Part shown: in pieces, positions 1 to 9,023 of the stretch
Layout: each line of letters starts with the position of its first letter
How positions within the stretch are numbered: the first letter of the stretch is position 1
NCBI RefSeq assembly: GCF_034928825.1
Contig: NZ_JAYFUL010000022.1
Span: forward strand, 1-64,000
Origin: Arcicella aquatica
Lineage (GTDB): Bacteria; Bacteroidota; Bacteroidia; Cytophagales; Spirosomataceae
DNA: 64,000 bases
Reading direction: 5' to 3'
Notes under the pieces: model-generated
What the model was told of the DNA's origin: nothing
The model's input: the letters and a program-made list of their open reading frames with translations, nothing else
The model's database searches: none
Made by a program: the position numbers and the translations under genes

Positions 1-139
1 TTTTTAGCAGAAACAAAATACAGAAAAACCCTGAAAATTGCCAATATTGACACTTTTTCGGGGTTATTTTATTTATAATGTATTGATAATCAAATAATTA
101 TATTACTAAAGGGAAGCCAATGATAACCAAAGGGAAATT

Positions 140-176
140 AAAAAGGCTAACATTTTACAATAATGTTAGCCTTTTT
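140..176 (-). terminator. hairpin terminator of the DUF937/OmpA gene
   Basis: Perfect 10-bp stem GGCTAACATT (145-154) / AATGTTAGCC (162-171) with an 7-nt loop and A/T runs on both sides, just beyond the stop codon of the minus-strand gene. The run of T on either strand means it could work in both directions. Nothing else is recognisable in bases 1-139. Confidence 0.8.
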
Positions 177-181
177 AATGA

Positions 182-1555
182 TTATTTCTTTACAACTTTC
201 AATTCTATTCTTCTATTTTTAGCTTTACCCTCTTCGGTAGCATTGCTTGCAATAGGGTTTCTTGAGCCTCTTCCTGCAAAATCAATTCTAGTATCCTTAA
301 TACCATTACCAATCAAGATATTTCTAATAGCTACTGCACGTCTGGCTGTTAATCTTATGTTCTGGAGAGAATCACCCGTATTATCCGTAAAAGCTGTTAG
401 CTTAATTTGTACACGTGGATAAGCCAAGATAATTTTGGCTAAATCACTAACAGTTTTGTCAGAACCTGCTGCTAGGGCTGCGGTATTACCTTCAAATCCG
501 ATATGATCAAAAGTGAAAATTCTATTGGGAGCAGCAACTGAATCAGATAAGTATCTAGCAAAATTGTAGGTAAAAGAACCATCTGTCAAATCTACTTTTT
601 GACCATTTGGCAAATTCACTCCTATTGTTTTTGTTTCGTTAATGGTATTAGCCGTATCTACTTTAGCAACGGTAGTATCTTTTGATAGGCTATTTGTATC
701 AATGACAGCCCCTGTTACTTCTTCCATATCAGAAGAATCGGTCATCGCAGTAGATGAATTACTAAGGCTTTTCCAGTCGTAAGTGAACGCAAAATATCCT
801 AGTCCAGCGATTACTGCCACGATTAATATAGAAGGCAAAAACCATTTCGGGATTTTCATTGATTCTGAATCCTCACTTTCATAGTTTTTCCCTGAGTAGG
901 TTACTTTCTGTTCTGCCATTGGTTTGGCAGCCACAGGATTATTCACAGAAACAGATTTAATAGGCGCTGCCGGAGCAAACTGTATTGGTTTTATCTCCTG
1001 ACTCATGAAAACGGCAATACCCAAAGTATCAATCATTTTAGGTTGAAGAGCCTCTGGTGTTTCATCAATCAAATAAGCCTTTTGTTCTAATAAATAATTA
1101 GCTAAATGTATTTTATCTAGCCCTTGGCTAATGACCAGCTTCCCTAATTTACCCACAATAATCGGCGCAACGCCAGCCATTATCAACGTAGCAGATGAAT
1201 TTCTGATACTAGCGTATTGTGAAATCAAGGTAGCGACCGAGCTTTTTTTATCAGGCAAAAGCAAGCTAATTACGCTACTACCCTGTTCAAAAAGTGGGGC
1301 AAAACTTTCTTTATCTTTTAAATAGTCACCTAATCTATCATTAATACTTCCATCGTGTTTGCCACGTTGAATAACGTTCATCAAAGTAGTAGCACCTGCT
1401 TCATTAGAGACTCTCTTCATCAAACCTCCAATCAATGTAGGGATTAGTCCATCAATAGCCACTTTTACTTTCGCCTCTGTTTCCCCTGTTATATTAGCAA
1501 TTTTTAATGGAATATCTCCTGCAAACAGCTCTTTAAGTTCTCCAAATAAATTCAT
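182..1555 (-). CDS. DUF937 / OmpA-family protein
   Basis: A 457-residue protein with three parts. Residues about 1-180 resemble the DUF937 (YidB-like) helical domain, with the typical Gly/Leu-rich segment LIPTLIGGLM near residue 40. A single membrane helix lies near residues 240-258 (WFLPSILIVAVIAG). Residues about 345-457 are an OmpA-type peptidoglycan-binding domain, with TDNTGDSLQN and a closing NRRIELKVVKK. The likely topology is an inner-membrane anchor with the OmpA domain outside the cytoplasm, holding the cell wall. The function of the DUF937 part is unknown. It is a single gene with its own terminator downstream. The domain assignment is from recognised motifs; the wall-anchoring role is inferred from the family. 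Confidence 0.85.
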   Translation of the reverse strand: MNLFGELKELFAGDIPLKIANITGETEAKVKVAIDGLIPTLIGGLMKRVSNEAGATTLMNVIQRGKHDGSINDRLGDYLKDKESFAPLFEQGSSVISLLLPDKKSSVATLISQYASIRNSSATLIMAGVAPIIVGKLGKLVISQGLDKIHLANYLLEQKAYLIDETPEALQPKMIDTLGIAVFMSQEIKPIQFAPAAPIKSVSVNNPVAAKPMAEQKVTYSGKNYESEDSESMKIPKWFLPSILIVAVIAGLGYFAFTYDWKSLSNSSTAMTDSSDMEEVTGAVIDTNSLSKDTTVAKVDTANTINETKTIGVNLPNGQKVDLTDGSFTYNFARYLSDSVAAPNRIFTFDHIGFEGNTAALAAGSDKTVSDLAKIILAYPRVQIKLTAFTDNTGDSLQNIRLTARRAVAIRNILIGNGIKDTRIDFAGRGSRNPIASNATEEGKAKNRRIELKVVKK

Positions 1556-1852
1556 ACTCTTATTTTTATAATTCTTTTAATGTCGATTCAAAATTACAAC
1601 CTTATTATTTAAAAAACACTCAAAATATTTTCAATGGCAAATCTTTCCTAAGAATTTCCACTCAATTTTTACAATTTATTCCCTCCCTAAATCTTACTAC
1701 TTTTGCTTAAAAATAGATTTTTATACAAAAATCAGGCATCCAAAACAATAAACATCAAGCAAATTTGAAAAAAGTGATAAAACTCTAGGATTGTCGTACT
1801 AATTTTGTGATTCCCATTTCAAATTCATGATTTTGGAATCATATTATATTTT

Positions 1853-2974
1853 ATGAAAAAAATATTGTTTATTGACCGTGATGGTACTATTATCGTTGAA
1901 CCTCCAACAGATTTCCAAGTAGATTCTCTAGAAAAATTAGCGTTTCTTCCCAAAGCAATTTCTAATCTTCGCAAAATAGCCGAAGAGGCAGATTTTGAAT
2001 TGGTAATGGTAACAAATCAGGACGGTTTAGGAACAGACTCTTTTCCAGAAAATACCTTTTGGCCTGCTCACAACAAAATGATGGAAACATTGACTAATGA
2101 AAATATTCATTTCGTTGATGTTCACATTGACCATACCTTTGAACACGAAAATGCGCCAACACGTAAGCCAAGAACGGGAATGTTGCAAAAATATTTTGAT
2201 GAAACCGTTTATGATTTAAAAAATTCTTTCGTTTTAGGAGACAGACTCACTGATGTTCAATTAGCCATCAATTTAGGAGCTAAGGCAATTTATTTAGGCG
2301 ATGCCCAACCAGAAGATAAAACATTGGAAGAGGCTATCGCTATTACGTCAAAAGATTGGGACGAAATTTATCAGTTTATACGTTTACCAGAGCGTATTGG
2401 TAGCATAGAACGTATTACGAAAGAAACACAAATTTGGGTAACTGTCAATTTAGATGGAAAAGGTAAATCAAATATTGATACTGGTTTAGGCTTTTTCGAC
2501 CACATGTTAGACCAATTAGCGAGACATTCGGGTGCAGATTTGACCATCAAAGTAAATGGCGATTTACATATCGATGAACACCATACGATTGAAGACACAG
2601 CTTTAGCTTTGGGCGAGGCTTATTTAAAAGCATTGGGTGATAAAAAAGGAATTACCCGCTACGGATTTTACTTATTGCCGATGGACGAAGCCTTGGTACA
2701 TGCAGCGATTGACTTCTCAGGAAGAAACTGGATGGTTTGGGATGCTAAATTCTCGCGTGAGAAAATCGGGGAAATGCCTACAGAAATGTTCTTCCATTTC
2801 TTCAAATCGTTTACAGATACTGCCAAATGTAATTTGAACATCAAAGCCGAAGCTGATAATGAGCATCATAAAATAGAAGCTATTTTTAAAGCTTTTGCAA
2901 AGGCTATCAAAATGGCAACGAAGCGTGAAATCAAAGATTTAGATATTCTCCCTTCAACAAAAGGCGTATTGTAA
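1853..2974 (+). CDS. hisB: bifunctional histidinol-phosphatase / imidazoleglycerol-phosphate dehydratase
   Basis: A 373-residue fusion catalysing two steps of histidine synthesis. Residues about 1-165 are a HAD phosphatase with the nucleophile motif FIDRDGTI at the start and LGDRLTDVQLA later, giving histidinol-phosphate phosphatase. Residues about 180-373 are imidazoleglycerol-phosphate dehydratase, with the metal-binding motifs DEHHTIEDT and NEHHKIEA. Full length for the fused type found in enterobacteria and Bacteroidota. No other his gene is visible in the window, so it is separated from the rest of the pathway here. A TANNTTTG-like box (TAATTTTG, 1800-1807) lies about 45 bp upstream, without a well-spaced -33 element. 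Confidence 0.96.
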   Translation: MKKILFIDRDGTIIVEPPTDFQVDSLEKLAFLPKAISNLRKIAEEADFELVMVTNQDGLGTDSFPENTFWPAHNKMMETLTNENIHFVDVHIDHTFEHENAPTRKPRTGMLQKYFDETVYDLKNSFVLGDRLTDVQLAINLGAKAIYLGDAQPEDKTLEEAIAITSKDWDEIYQFIRLPERIGSIERITKETQIWVTVNLDGKGKSNIDTGLGFFDHMLDQLARHSGADLTIKVNGDLHIDEHHTIEDTALALGEAYLKALGDKKGITRYGFYLLPMDEALVHAAIDFSGRNWMVWDAKFSREKIGEMPTEMFFHFFKSFTDTAKCNLNIKAEADNEHHKIEAIFKAFAKAIKMATKREIKDLDILPSTKGVL

Positions 2975-3104
2975 ACCTTATTTTACGTGTTTAGTAGCTA
3001 AATTAAACAAAGAATTAATCCCGAATAATCTATATTTGGTAATTCTTAGTTACCTTTGTAAGCAAGAAAAAATCGAATATTTGAACCTTCAAAATCATAT
3101 AAAA

Positions 3105-3209
3105 ATGTCTGGAACATTATTAACTTGGGCTTTCTTTATCGCACTCATGGGTGCTTCTACTGTTGTAGCTATCAAATTACAAAAAGTTTATAACGAAAGA
3201 GGTAAGTAA
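3105..3209 (+). CDS. 34-residue single-span membrane peptide
   Basis: A short open frame from ATG to TAA encoding 34 residues: a hydrophobic stretch at about residues 5-23 (LLTWAFFIALMGASTVVA) followed by a basic, polar tail ending NERGK. It has the look of a small membrane protein with one helix and a cytoplasmic positive tail. TACCTTTG (3051-3058), a good match to the Bacteroidota -7 box, lies 46 bp upstream, and a strong terminator follows directly, so it sits in its own transcription unit. I do not recognise the family. The coding call rests on composition, promoter and terminator only. Confidence 0.6.
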   Translation: MSGTLLTWAFFIALMGASTVVAIKLQKVYNERGK

Positions 3210-3240
3210 TTAGCCCCAATTTTCTAAAGGTATTGTACCA

Positions 3241-3277
3241 AAAAGAGCTTCTTGAAATTTTCAAGAAGCTCTTTTTT
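3241..3277. terminator. bidirectional terminator between the small membrane peptide and hslU
   Basis: Long hairpin with arms AGAGCTTCTTGAAA / TTTCAAGAAGCTCT flanked by A5 on the left and T6 on the right. It lies between two convergent genes and fits termination on both strands. Confidence 0.88.
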
Positions 3278-3292
3278 ATGGACATTGATATT

Positions 3293-4684
3293 TTATAAAA
3301 TATATTGACTCAAATCTCTGTTTTTTACCATTCCTCCCAAGCGTTCTATTACTAGGTCTTTCCCAATCACTATTTTTTCATTAGGAACTATCACATCGGG
3401 TATATCAAACATAATATCGTTTAATAAATGTGACATTACCGTTTGTAAACGCCTTGCTCCGATATTTTCAACTTCTGAATTTACGGCAAAAGCTATTCTC
3501 GCAATCTCTGCTAAGGCTTCATCATCAAACGATAATTCTACTCCCTCTGATTGTAATAAAGAAATGTACTGCTTCGTCAAAGCACTTTTAGGTTCTTTTA
3601 AAATTCTATAAAAGTCTTCTTCCTTCAAACTCTGTAATTCTACTCTGATAGGGAATCTACCTTGTAACTCAGGAATCAAATCACTCGGCTTTGAAACATG
3701 AAAAGCCCCAGCTGCAATAAACAGCACGTGGTCAGTATTAATGACACCATACTTAGTATTCACCGTAGAACCTTCCACAATAGGTAACATATCTCTTTGT
3801 ACGCCTTCGCGACTTACGTCGGGACCACCTCCGCCACTTCTCGACGAGGCTATTTTATCTATTTCATCAATGAAGATAATCCCTAAGTTCTCAGCTTTTC
3901 TGATAGCCTCCTCCTTTACTTCATCCATATCAATCAGTTTTGCGGATTCTTCTTCCAAAAGTACCTTTCGCGCATCAGCGATAGTCATCTTACGCTTTTT
4001 CTCTTTTTTGGGTAACATTCCTCCAATCATTTCAGAAATATTCATCATCGACATTTCATCAATTGGTCCACCCATCACTCCAATGTTGGGCGTATTTACA
4101 CTGCGAACAGCAATATCAATCTTTCGGTTTTCAAGTTCTCCTCTTCTTAATTTTTCACGGAATAACTCTCTGGTTCTTTGGTTCAACTCTTCATCACTTT
4201 CAGGTACTTCATTATCAAACCCAACCCTGTCTTGCTTTTTCTTTTTACCTGTTTTGCCCATTGATGGCACCAATGCTTCTACAATAATCTCTTCTACAAT
4301 TTCAGAGGCTTTATCTTTTACTTCTTCTTTTTTGGCGGTTTGTACTAGGTGAATAGACGATTCAACTAAATCTCTGACCATTGATTCTACATCACGCCCT
4401 ACATACCCTACTTCTGTAAACTTTGACGCCTCTACTTTTGTGAACGGAGCGTCAGCCAACTTGGCTAATCTACGTGCTATCTCAGTTTTTCCGACACCAG
4501 TAGAGCCAATCATTAGGATATTATTGGGTGTAATTTCTTTTTGCATATCTTCTGGAGCATTCATCCGTCTCCAGCGATTTCGAAGTGCAATTGCTACATT
4601 TTTCTTGGCATCTTTTTGCCCAATGATGTATTTGTCGAGTTCTGCGACAATTTGTTTAGGAGTTAATGATTCTAAATTTGCCAT
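3293..4684 (-). CDS. hslU: ATP-dependent protease ATPase subunit HslU
   Basis: A 463-residue AAA+ unfoldase that feeds substrates to the HslV peptidase. It starts with the family signature LTPKQIVAELDKYIIGQ. Walker A GSTGVGKTE is near residue 60, Walker B IIFIDEIDKI is in the second half after the family's long intermediate (I) domain, and the C-terminus ends DLSQYIL, the tail that docks into HslV. Length is typical. hslV is not adjacent and not seen in this window, unlike the common hslVU operon. porQ lies 54 bp upstream on the same strand, with a weak inverted repeat (4692-4731) between them, so co-transcription is uncertain. Confidence 0.97.
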   Translation of the reverse strand: MANLESLTPKQIVAELDKYIIGQKDAKKNVAIALRNRWRRMNAPEDMQKEITPNNILMIGSTGVGKTEIARRLAKLADAPFTKVEASKFTEVGYVGRDVESMVRDLVESSIHLVQTAKKEEVKDKASEIVEEIIVEALVPSMGKTGKKKKQDRVGFDNEVPESDEELNQRTRELFREKLRRGELENRKIDIAVRSVNTPNIGVMGGPIDEMSMMNISEMIGGMLPKKEKKRKMTIADARKVLLEEESAKLIDMDEVKEEAIRKAENLGIIFIDEIDKIASSRSGGGGPDVSREGVQRDMLPIVEGSTVNTKYGVINTDHVLFIAAGAFHVSKPSDLIPELQGRFPIRVELQSLKEEDFYRILKEPKSALTKQYISLLQSEGVELSFDDEALAEIARIAFAVNSEVENIGARRLQTVMSHLLNDIMFDIPDVIVPNEKIVIGKDLVIERLGGMVKNRDLSQYIL

Positions 4685-4738
4685 CTTTTAAACGTTCCAC
4701 GAATTGGGGATTTAACCAACGTGTAGAACGGTGAATTT

Positions 4739-5773
4739 TTATTTTATTATTCTGTTTAAGTCACAAACTAAACCAAAACTATTCAAATTTCCTGCGGTAT
4801 TATAGCCTGAATACCCATAGGAAAAATCCAAGAGTTTGGTGTGTATTAAGAAACCCAAGGAGAACCCAGAAAAGCCACTGATATTCTGTTGACTCAACTC
4901 GGCAGCCCTTAAATGATTATACCCTATTAAAGCATGAAAATTTTTATTTAGCAAAATTTCTGTGCCAATGACAAAATGCCTTGCAATTTTATCTGCTATA
5001 CCTACTTTATTCTCAATGACATTACCATTAAAGTCTTTTTTAATAATAGTTTTATCTAAATATGCAATATCGTATTGATATAAGTGATGAGCCGTAAATG
5101 AAAAACGGACTGGCATATATTTAGGTTTAAAACTAATACCTGCTTGTACATCAAAAGGTATATTGCTATTATCAAACGGAGTATAGGCTTTTAATAATGC
5201 TCCTATATTTTTTGCACTTATCCCAAGCGTCAATGCTTGGGTAGGATGCTTAAATATAGCACCAAAATCTAACAATAAAGCTACCGCTGAATAACTTTCT
5301 ATGACAGATGATACATATTTTATACTTCCCCCGAAGGTAATATTGCCTTGAGTCCTAGCACTGGATAATGTAAGTGCTACATCATTAGCGGTAAATTGTC
5401 CAAGAATATTTCCAGCAGCATCTGTTAATTGAAAATTGCCATAATTAACCGACTGAACACCTAAAGCAACAATGTTTTTCTTGAAACTTCGACCATAAGC
5501 AGCCGTGGTATAATTGATGCCTGCAAAATAAGGAATATAATTTACAGCTAAAAGATTATGCAAAGTAGTATCTAAAAGAGCAGGATTTTGGAAAAGTACA
5601 TTTATATCTTTATTGGTATAAGAAACATTCATCCCACCCAAAGCTAACGTGACAGGATTGCTGGGAATATTCAAAAAACTGAAGCTTTGATTACCTCCAA
5701 TCTGAGAAAAACCTTGTCGGGCAATTTGTAGAAAAAATAGTATGAAAAATTTCCAAATGTAATTTTTATTCAT
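4739..5773 (-). CDS. porQ: type IX secretion system protein PorQ
   Basis: A 344-residue secreted beta-barrel protein of the PorV/PorQ group. A signal peptide of about 23 residues (FFILFFLQIARQGFSQ region) precedes the family start GGNQSFSFLNIPSNP and LALGGMNVSYTNKDINVLFQNPALL. The remainder alternates short amphipathic strands, as in an outer-membrane barrel. In studied type IX systems PorQ belongs to the cell-surface attachment complex that receives sorted cargo. The type IX-sorted esterase at 54.6-57.1 kb is a plausible client. No other por/gld genes are in the window, which is normal because they are scattered in this phylum. Confidence 0.85.
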   Translation of the reverse strand: MNKNYIWKFFILFFLQIARQGFSQIGGNQSFSFLNIPSNPVTLALGGMNVSYTNKDINVLFQNPALLDTTLHNLLAVNYIPYFAGINYTTAAYGRSFKKNIVALGVQSVNYGNFQLTDAAGNILGQFTANDVALTLSSARTQGNITFGGSIKYVSSVIESYSAVALLLDFGAIFKHPTQALTLGISAKNIGALLKAYTPFDNSNIPFDVQAGISFKPKYMPVRFSFTAHHLYQYDIAYLDKTIIKKDFNGNVIENKVGIADKIARHFVIGTEILLNKNFHALIGYNHLRAAELSQQNISGFSGFSLGFLIHTKLLDFSYGYSGYNTAGNLNSFGLVCDLNRIIK

Positions 5774-5811
5774 GCTTCATTTAATATTTTTTGTCTTTTA
5801 ATCATAATATT

Positions 5812-5971
5812 GAAGCTGTTTAAACTTTCCCTTTCGGGTTAAACTAAGTCTTTTAGCATAGCTTGTTCCAAAATTTTCTCAACGTAGCGATGCTATGCTT
5901 CCCAAATTTTAAAAAAATCAATTCAAAAATACAATACTTTCACCTCAGAAACGGAACGTTTAAACAGCTTC
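5812..5971. repeat. 160-bp element with terminal inverted repeats (MITE-like)
   Basis: The ends carry an exact 14-bp inverted repeat GAAGCTGTTTAAAC (5812-5825 and 5958-5971). A second, nested inverted repeat AGCATAGC / GCTATGCT (5855-5862 and 5892-5899) lies inside. It encodes no protein and fills the gap between porQ and the carboxylase gene. The form suggests a miniature mobile element or a large hairpin. Only one copy is seen here, and mobility is not shown. Confidence 0.5.
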
Positions 5972-6168
5972 ATTGTTTAACCAAACTACAACCTTATATT
6001 GAGTGATATAAAACAATTTTGATAAAAACGAACCAAGATAAGCATTCAATCTAGTATAAGACTATTTATTTATATTTATTATTGTGTAATTTATCAGAAT
6101 ATCGCTAGAGTTTTCATTAAAATACACAAAAAAAATAAAATTATACAAAATCAAGAAACTATATTGTT

Positions 6169-6203
6169 TTTGCAGGCAATTGCTATTTGAAAGTATATCT
6201 TTG
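6169..6203 (+). promoter_or_regulatory. promoter of the acyl-CoA carboxylase gene
   Basis: TTTG (6169-6172), 23 bp spacer, TATCTTTG (6196-6203): fits the Bacteroidota pattern TTG-N17-23-TANNTTTG. It sits 40 bp before the ATG. Confidence 0.65.
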
Positions 6204-6243
6204 ATAAGAATTCTAATAAAACAATAGAACAAAATCATTCAAA

Positions 6244-7800
6244 ATGAATACAGGGGGCAATCAAGTAAAATTTGATGAATTAGCAAAGAAAAATACTGAA
6301 GCTTTATTGGGTGGAGGTGAAAAACGAATTGAGGTTCAACACAAAAAAGGAAAGCTGACAGCACGCGAAAGGGTAATGTTGCTATTGGATGAAGGTAGTT
6401 TTGAAGAGATTGGCAAATTCGTAATGCATCGCTGTAAAGATTTTGGGTTAGATAAAGAATATTACTTGGGAGATGGCGTAATTACGGGCTATGGCACCGT
6501 AAATGGGCGTTTGGTCTATGTATTTGCTCAAGATTTTACCATCTTTGGCGGAGCGTTATCCGAAACACATGCGGAAAAAATCTGCAAGATTATGGATTTA
6601 GCCATGAAAAATGGTGCTCCTATTATTGGTCTGAATGATTCTGGTGGTGCTAGGATTCAGGAAGGGGTTACTTCTTTGGCAGGGTATGCGGATATTTTTT
6701 ATAAAAATACCTTGGCTTCGGGCGTAATTCCACAGATTTCAGCCATTATGGGACCATGTGCAGGTGGAGCCGTGTATTCGCCAGCGATAACCGACTTTAT
6801 TTTAATGGTTGAAAACACCTCTTATATGTTTGTAACAGGCCCAAATGTGGTAAGGACTGTTACCCATGAAGTAATTACTTCTGAAGAATTGGGCGGCGCT
6901 TCTACGCATTCTACCAAATCGGGCGTCACACATTTTTCTTGTGCCAACGAAGTGGTCTGTATCAATAACATCAAAAAAATATTATCGTATGTTCCTCAGA
7001 ACTGCGAAGATAAAGCGCCTTCCCTACCCTATGAAATAGGCAATGAAGAACGAAAAGGCTTGGACGCTATCATTCCAGAAAACCCACATCAGCCTTATGA
7101 TATCAAGGAAGTAATTGAGCATATTACTGATACCGACTCATTCTTTGAAGTACATAAAAACTATGCTGAAAATATTGTCGTAGGCTTTGCTCGTTTGGCA
7201 GGCAGAAGCATTGGTATCGTAGCCAACCAGCCTATCGTAATGGCAGGAGTACTAGACATTCAGGCAAGTCAGAAAGCTGCCAGATTTGTTCGTTTTTGCG
7301 ATTGTTTCAATATTCCATTATTGGTGTTAGAAGATGTACCCGGGTTTATGCCTGGCACTAACCAAGAATGGGGCGGCATCATCTCTCATGGAGCAAAACT
7401 ATTGTATGCTTTCTGTGAAGCTACCGTACCAAGAATTACGGTAATTACGCGCAAAGCCTATGGAGGGGCTTATGATGTAATGAATTCCAAACACATTGGT
7501 GCTGATATGAACTATGCTTGGCCAACAGCCGAAATTGCGGTGATGGGTGCAAAAGGTGCGGCGGAGATTATTTTTAAAAGAGAAATATCAGAAGCAGAAA
7601 ACCCAGTTGAGAAATTACAAGAAAAAGTAGAGGATTATACCGAGAAATTTGCTAATCCTTATCGAGCGGCACATCGTGGCTATATTGATGAAGTAATTCA
7701 GCCTTCAGAAACGCGTCAGAAATTAATACGTGCTTTTAAAATGTTGGAAAATAAAGTAGCTAATTTACCAAGGAAGAAACATGGGAATATTCCTTTGTAG
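6244..7800 (+). CDS. acyl-CoA carboxylase carboxyltransferase (beta) subunit
   Basis: A 518-residue biotin-dependent carboxyltransferase of the propionyl-CoA/methylcrotonyl-CoA carboxylase beta family. It transfers carboxyl from carboxybiotin to an acyl-CoA. Recognised motifs are the N-terminal KLTARERVMLLLDEGSF, LNDSGGARIQEGV in the first crotonase-like half, GPCAGGAVYSPA, and VPGFMPGTNQEWGGII plus RKAYGGAYDVMNSK in the second half. Length is that of a PccB chain. No biotin carboxylase or biotin carrier gene lies next to it, so the acyl substrate cannot be set from context; propionyl-CoA is the most usual. The stop codon TAG runs straight into two heptad repeats. Confidence 0.92.
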   Translation: MNTGGNQVKFDELAKKNTEALLGGGEKRIEVQHKKGKLTARERVMLLLDEGSFEEIGKFVMHRCKDFGLDKEYYLGDGVITGYGTVNGRLVYVFAQDFTIFGGALSETHAEKICKIMDLAMKNGAPIIGLNDSGGARIQEGVTSLAGYADIFYKNTLASGVIPQISAIMGPCAGGAVYSPAITDFILMVENTSYMFVTGPNVVRTVTHEVITSEELGGASTHSTKSGVTHFSCANEVVCINNIKKILSYVPQNCEDKAPSLPYEIGNEERKGLDAIIPENPHQPYDIKEVIEHITDTDSFFEVHKNYAENIVVGFARLAGRSIGIVANQPIVMAGVLDIQASQKAARFVRFCDCFNIPLLVLEDVPGFMPGTNQEWGGIISHGAKLLYAFCEATVPRITVITRKAYGGAYDVMNSKHIGADMNYAWPTAEIAVMGAKGAAEIIFKREISEAENPVEKLQEKVEDYTEKFANPYRAAHRGYIDEVIQPSETRQKLIRAFKMLENKVANLPRKKHGNIPL

Positions 7801-7817
7801 CTGTGAGCTTTGAGCTT
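7798..7817 (+). repeat. short AGCTNTG heptad tract at the carboxylase stop codon
   Basis: The TAG stop continues as CTGTGAGCTTTGAGCTTC, two steps of the same 7-bp repeat that forms the large array at 9024-9462. See the finding on stop-codon-linked heptads. Confidence 0.7.
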
Positions 7818-7855
7818 CTTTTTTGCAGGATATTTAACTAAAAATTGATTTTTAT

Positions 7856-7886
7856 CCCCAAAGGCTTTAAAAACCTTTGGGGTTTT
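7856..7886 (+). terminator. terminator after the carboxylase gene
   Basis: Hairpin CCCCAAAGG / CCTTTGGGG with an A/T loop followed by TTTT, 56 bp after the stop. Confidence 0.85.
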
Positions 7887-7932
7887 GTATTTTTGTAAAA
7901 ATGACATTTCGAAATATATCAATACTTTAATT

Positions 7933-9018
7933 ATGACTGAAAACGCAAAAACATTTCTCTACGAATACCTTAACAATGCTTCACCAACTGGTTTTGAAGC
8001 ATCGGGACAACAAATTTGGTTAGACTATATCAAACCTTATATCGACGAAACTATTATTGATGTGTATGGTACAGCTGTTGGCGTGATTAAACCAAACAAT
8101 GCATCGTTGGCAAAATCTTATAAAGTAGTTATCGAAGCACATGCTGACGAAATTTCTTGGTTTGTAAACTATATCGACGATAATGGTTATATTTTTGTAA
8201 GAAGAAATGGTGGTTCTGATGCCGTGATTGCTCCGTCTATGCGTTGTAATTTACACACGAAGAAAGGTATTGTAAAAGGCGTATTTGGCTATCCTGCTAT
8301 TCACGTGCGTGATTTATCAAAAGACAAAGCACCAACTGTTAATGATATTTTTATTGATTTGGGTGCTGCCAACAAAAAGGAAGTGGAAGAAATGGGTGTT
8401 CATGTTGGAACGGTGGTAACTTTTGAAGATGGTTTAACTGAATTGAACAATCGTTATTTCGTAGGGCGTGCATTAGATAACCGCATGGGTGGCTTTATGA
8501 TTGCGGAGGTAGCGCGTATGCTCAAGGAAAACAAGGTTGAATTACCTTTTACCCTGTATGTAGTCAATGCTGTACAAGAAGAAATCGGTTTACGTGGTGC
8601 TGAAATGATTGTAAGACGTTTGAAGCCAGACGTAGCAATTGTTACAGACGTTACCCATGACACACAGTCGCCGATGTATAATAAAAAAGAACAAGGTGAT
8701 TTAAAATGTGGTGCTGGCCCAGTAATTTGTTATGGTCCTGCTGTACAAAATAACCTACGTGATTTTATTATTGACGTAGCTGAATCTAAAGAAATCAAAA
8801 TCCAGCGTCAGGCGGTTTCTCGTTCTACTGGTACGGATACCGATTCATTTGCTTATGCAACTGAGGGAGTAGCTTCTGCGTTGATTTCTTTACCATTGAA
8901 ATACATGCACACGACTGTTGAAACCGTTGCGAAAGACGATGTACAAGCAGTAATTAATTTGATTTACGAATCTTTATTGGCTTTGACTGGCAACGAAGAT
9001 TGGCGTTATTTGAAGTAG
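7933..9018 (+). CDS. M42-family aminopeptidase
   Basis: A 361-residue cytosolic metallo-aminopeptidase of the M42 (glutamyl aminopeptidase / tetrahedral TET) family. Visible family features are SPTGFEASGQQIW at the N-terminus, VIEAHADEISWFV with the first metal-binding His-Ala-Asp, GRALDNRMGGF with the bridging Asp, the catalytic VQEEIGLRGAEM, and the late STGTDTDSFAY and KYMHTTVETV. An upstream in-frame ATG at 7885 would add 16 residues, but it overlaps the T-run of the preceding terminator and a TATTTTTG box (7888-7895), so 7933 is preferred. The heptad-repeat array begins six bases after its stop. Confidence 0.93.
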   Translation: MTENAKTFLYEYLNNASPTGFEASGQQIWLDYIKPYIDETIIDVYGTAVGVIKPNNASLAKSYKVVIEAHADEISWFVNYIDDNGYIFVRRNGGSDAVIAPSMRCNLHTKKGIVKGVFGYPAIHVRDLSKDKAPTVNDIFIDLGAANKKEVEEMGVHVGTVVTFEDGLTELNNRYFVGRALDNRMGGFMIAEVARMLKENKVELPFTLYVVNAVQEEIGLRGAEMIVRRLKPDVAIVTDVTHDTQSPMYNKKEQGDLKCGAGPVICYGPAVQNNLRDFIIDVAESKEIKIQRQAVSRSTGTDTDSFAYATEGVASALISLPLKYMHTTVETVAKDDVQAVINLIYESLLALTGNEDWRYLK

Positions 9019-9023
9019 TTTAT

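Noticed and set aside
3741..4352. 203-residue open frame antisense to hslU
   Set aside because: It is the complement of a highly conserved gene, is rich in Ser/Ile/Phe as such shadows are, and has no family features.
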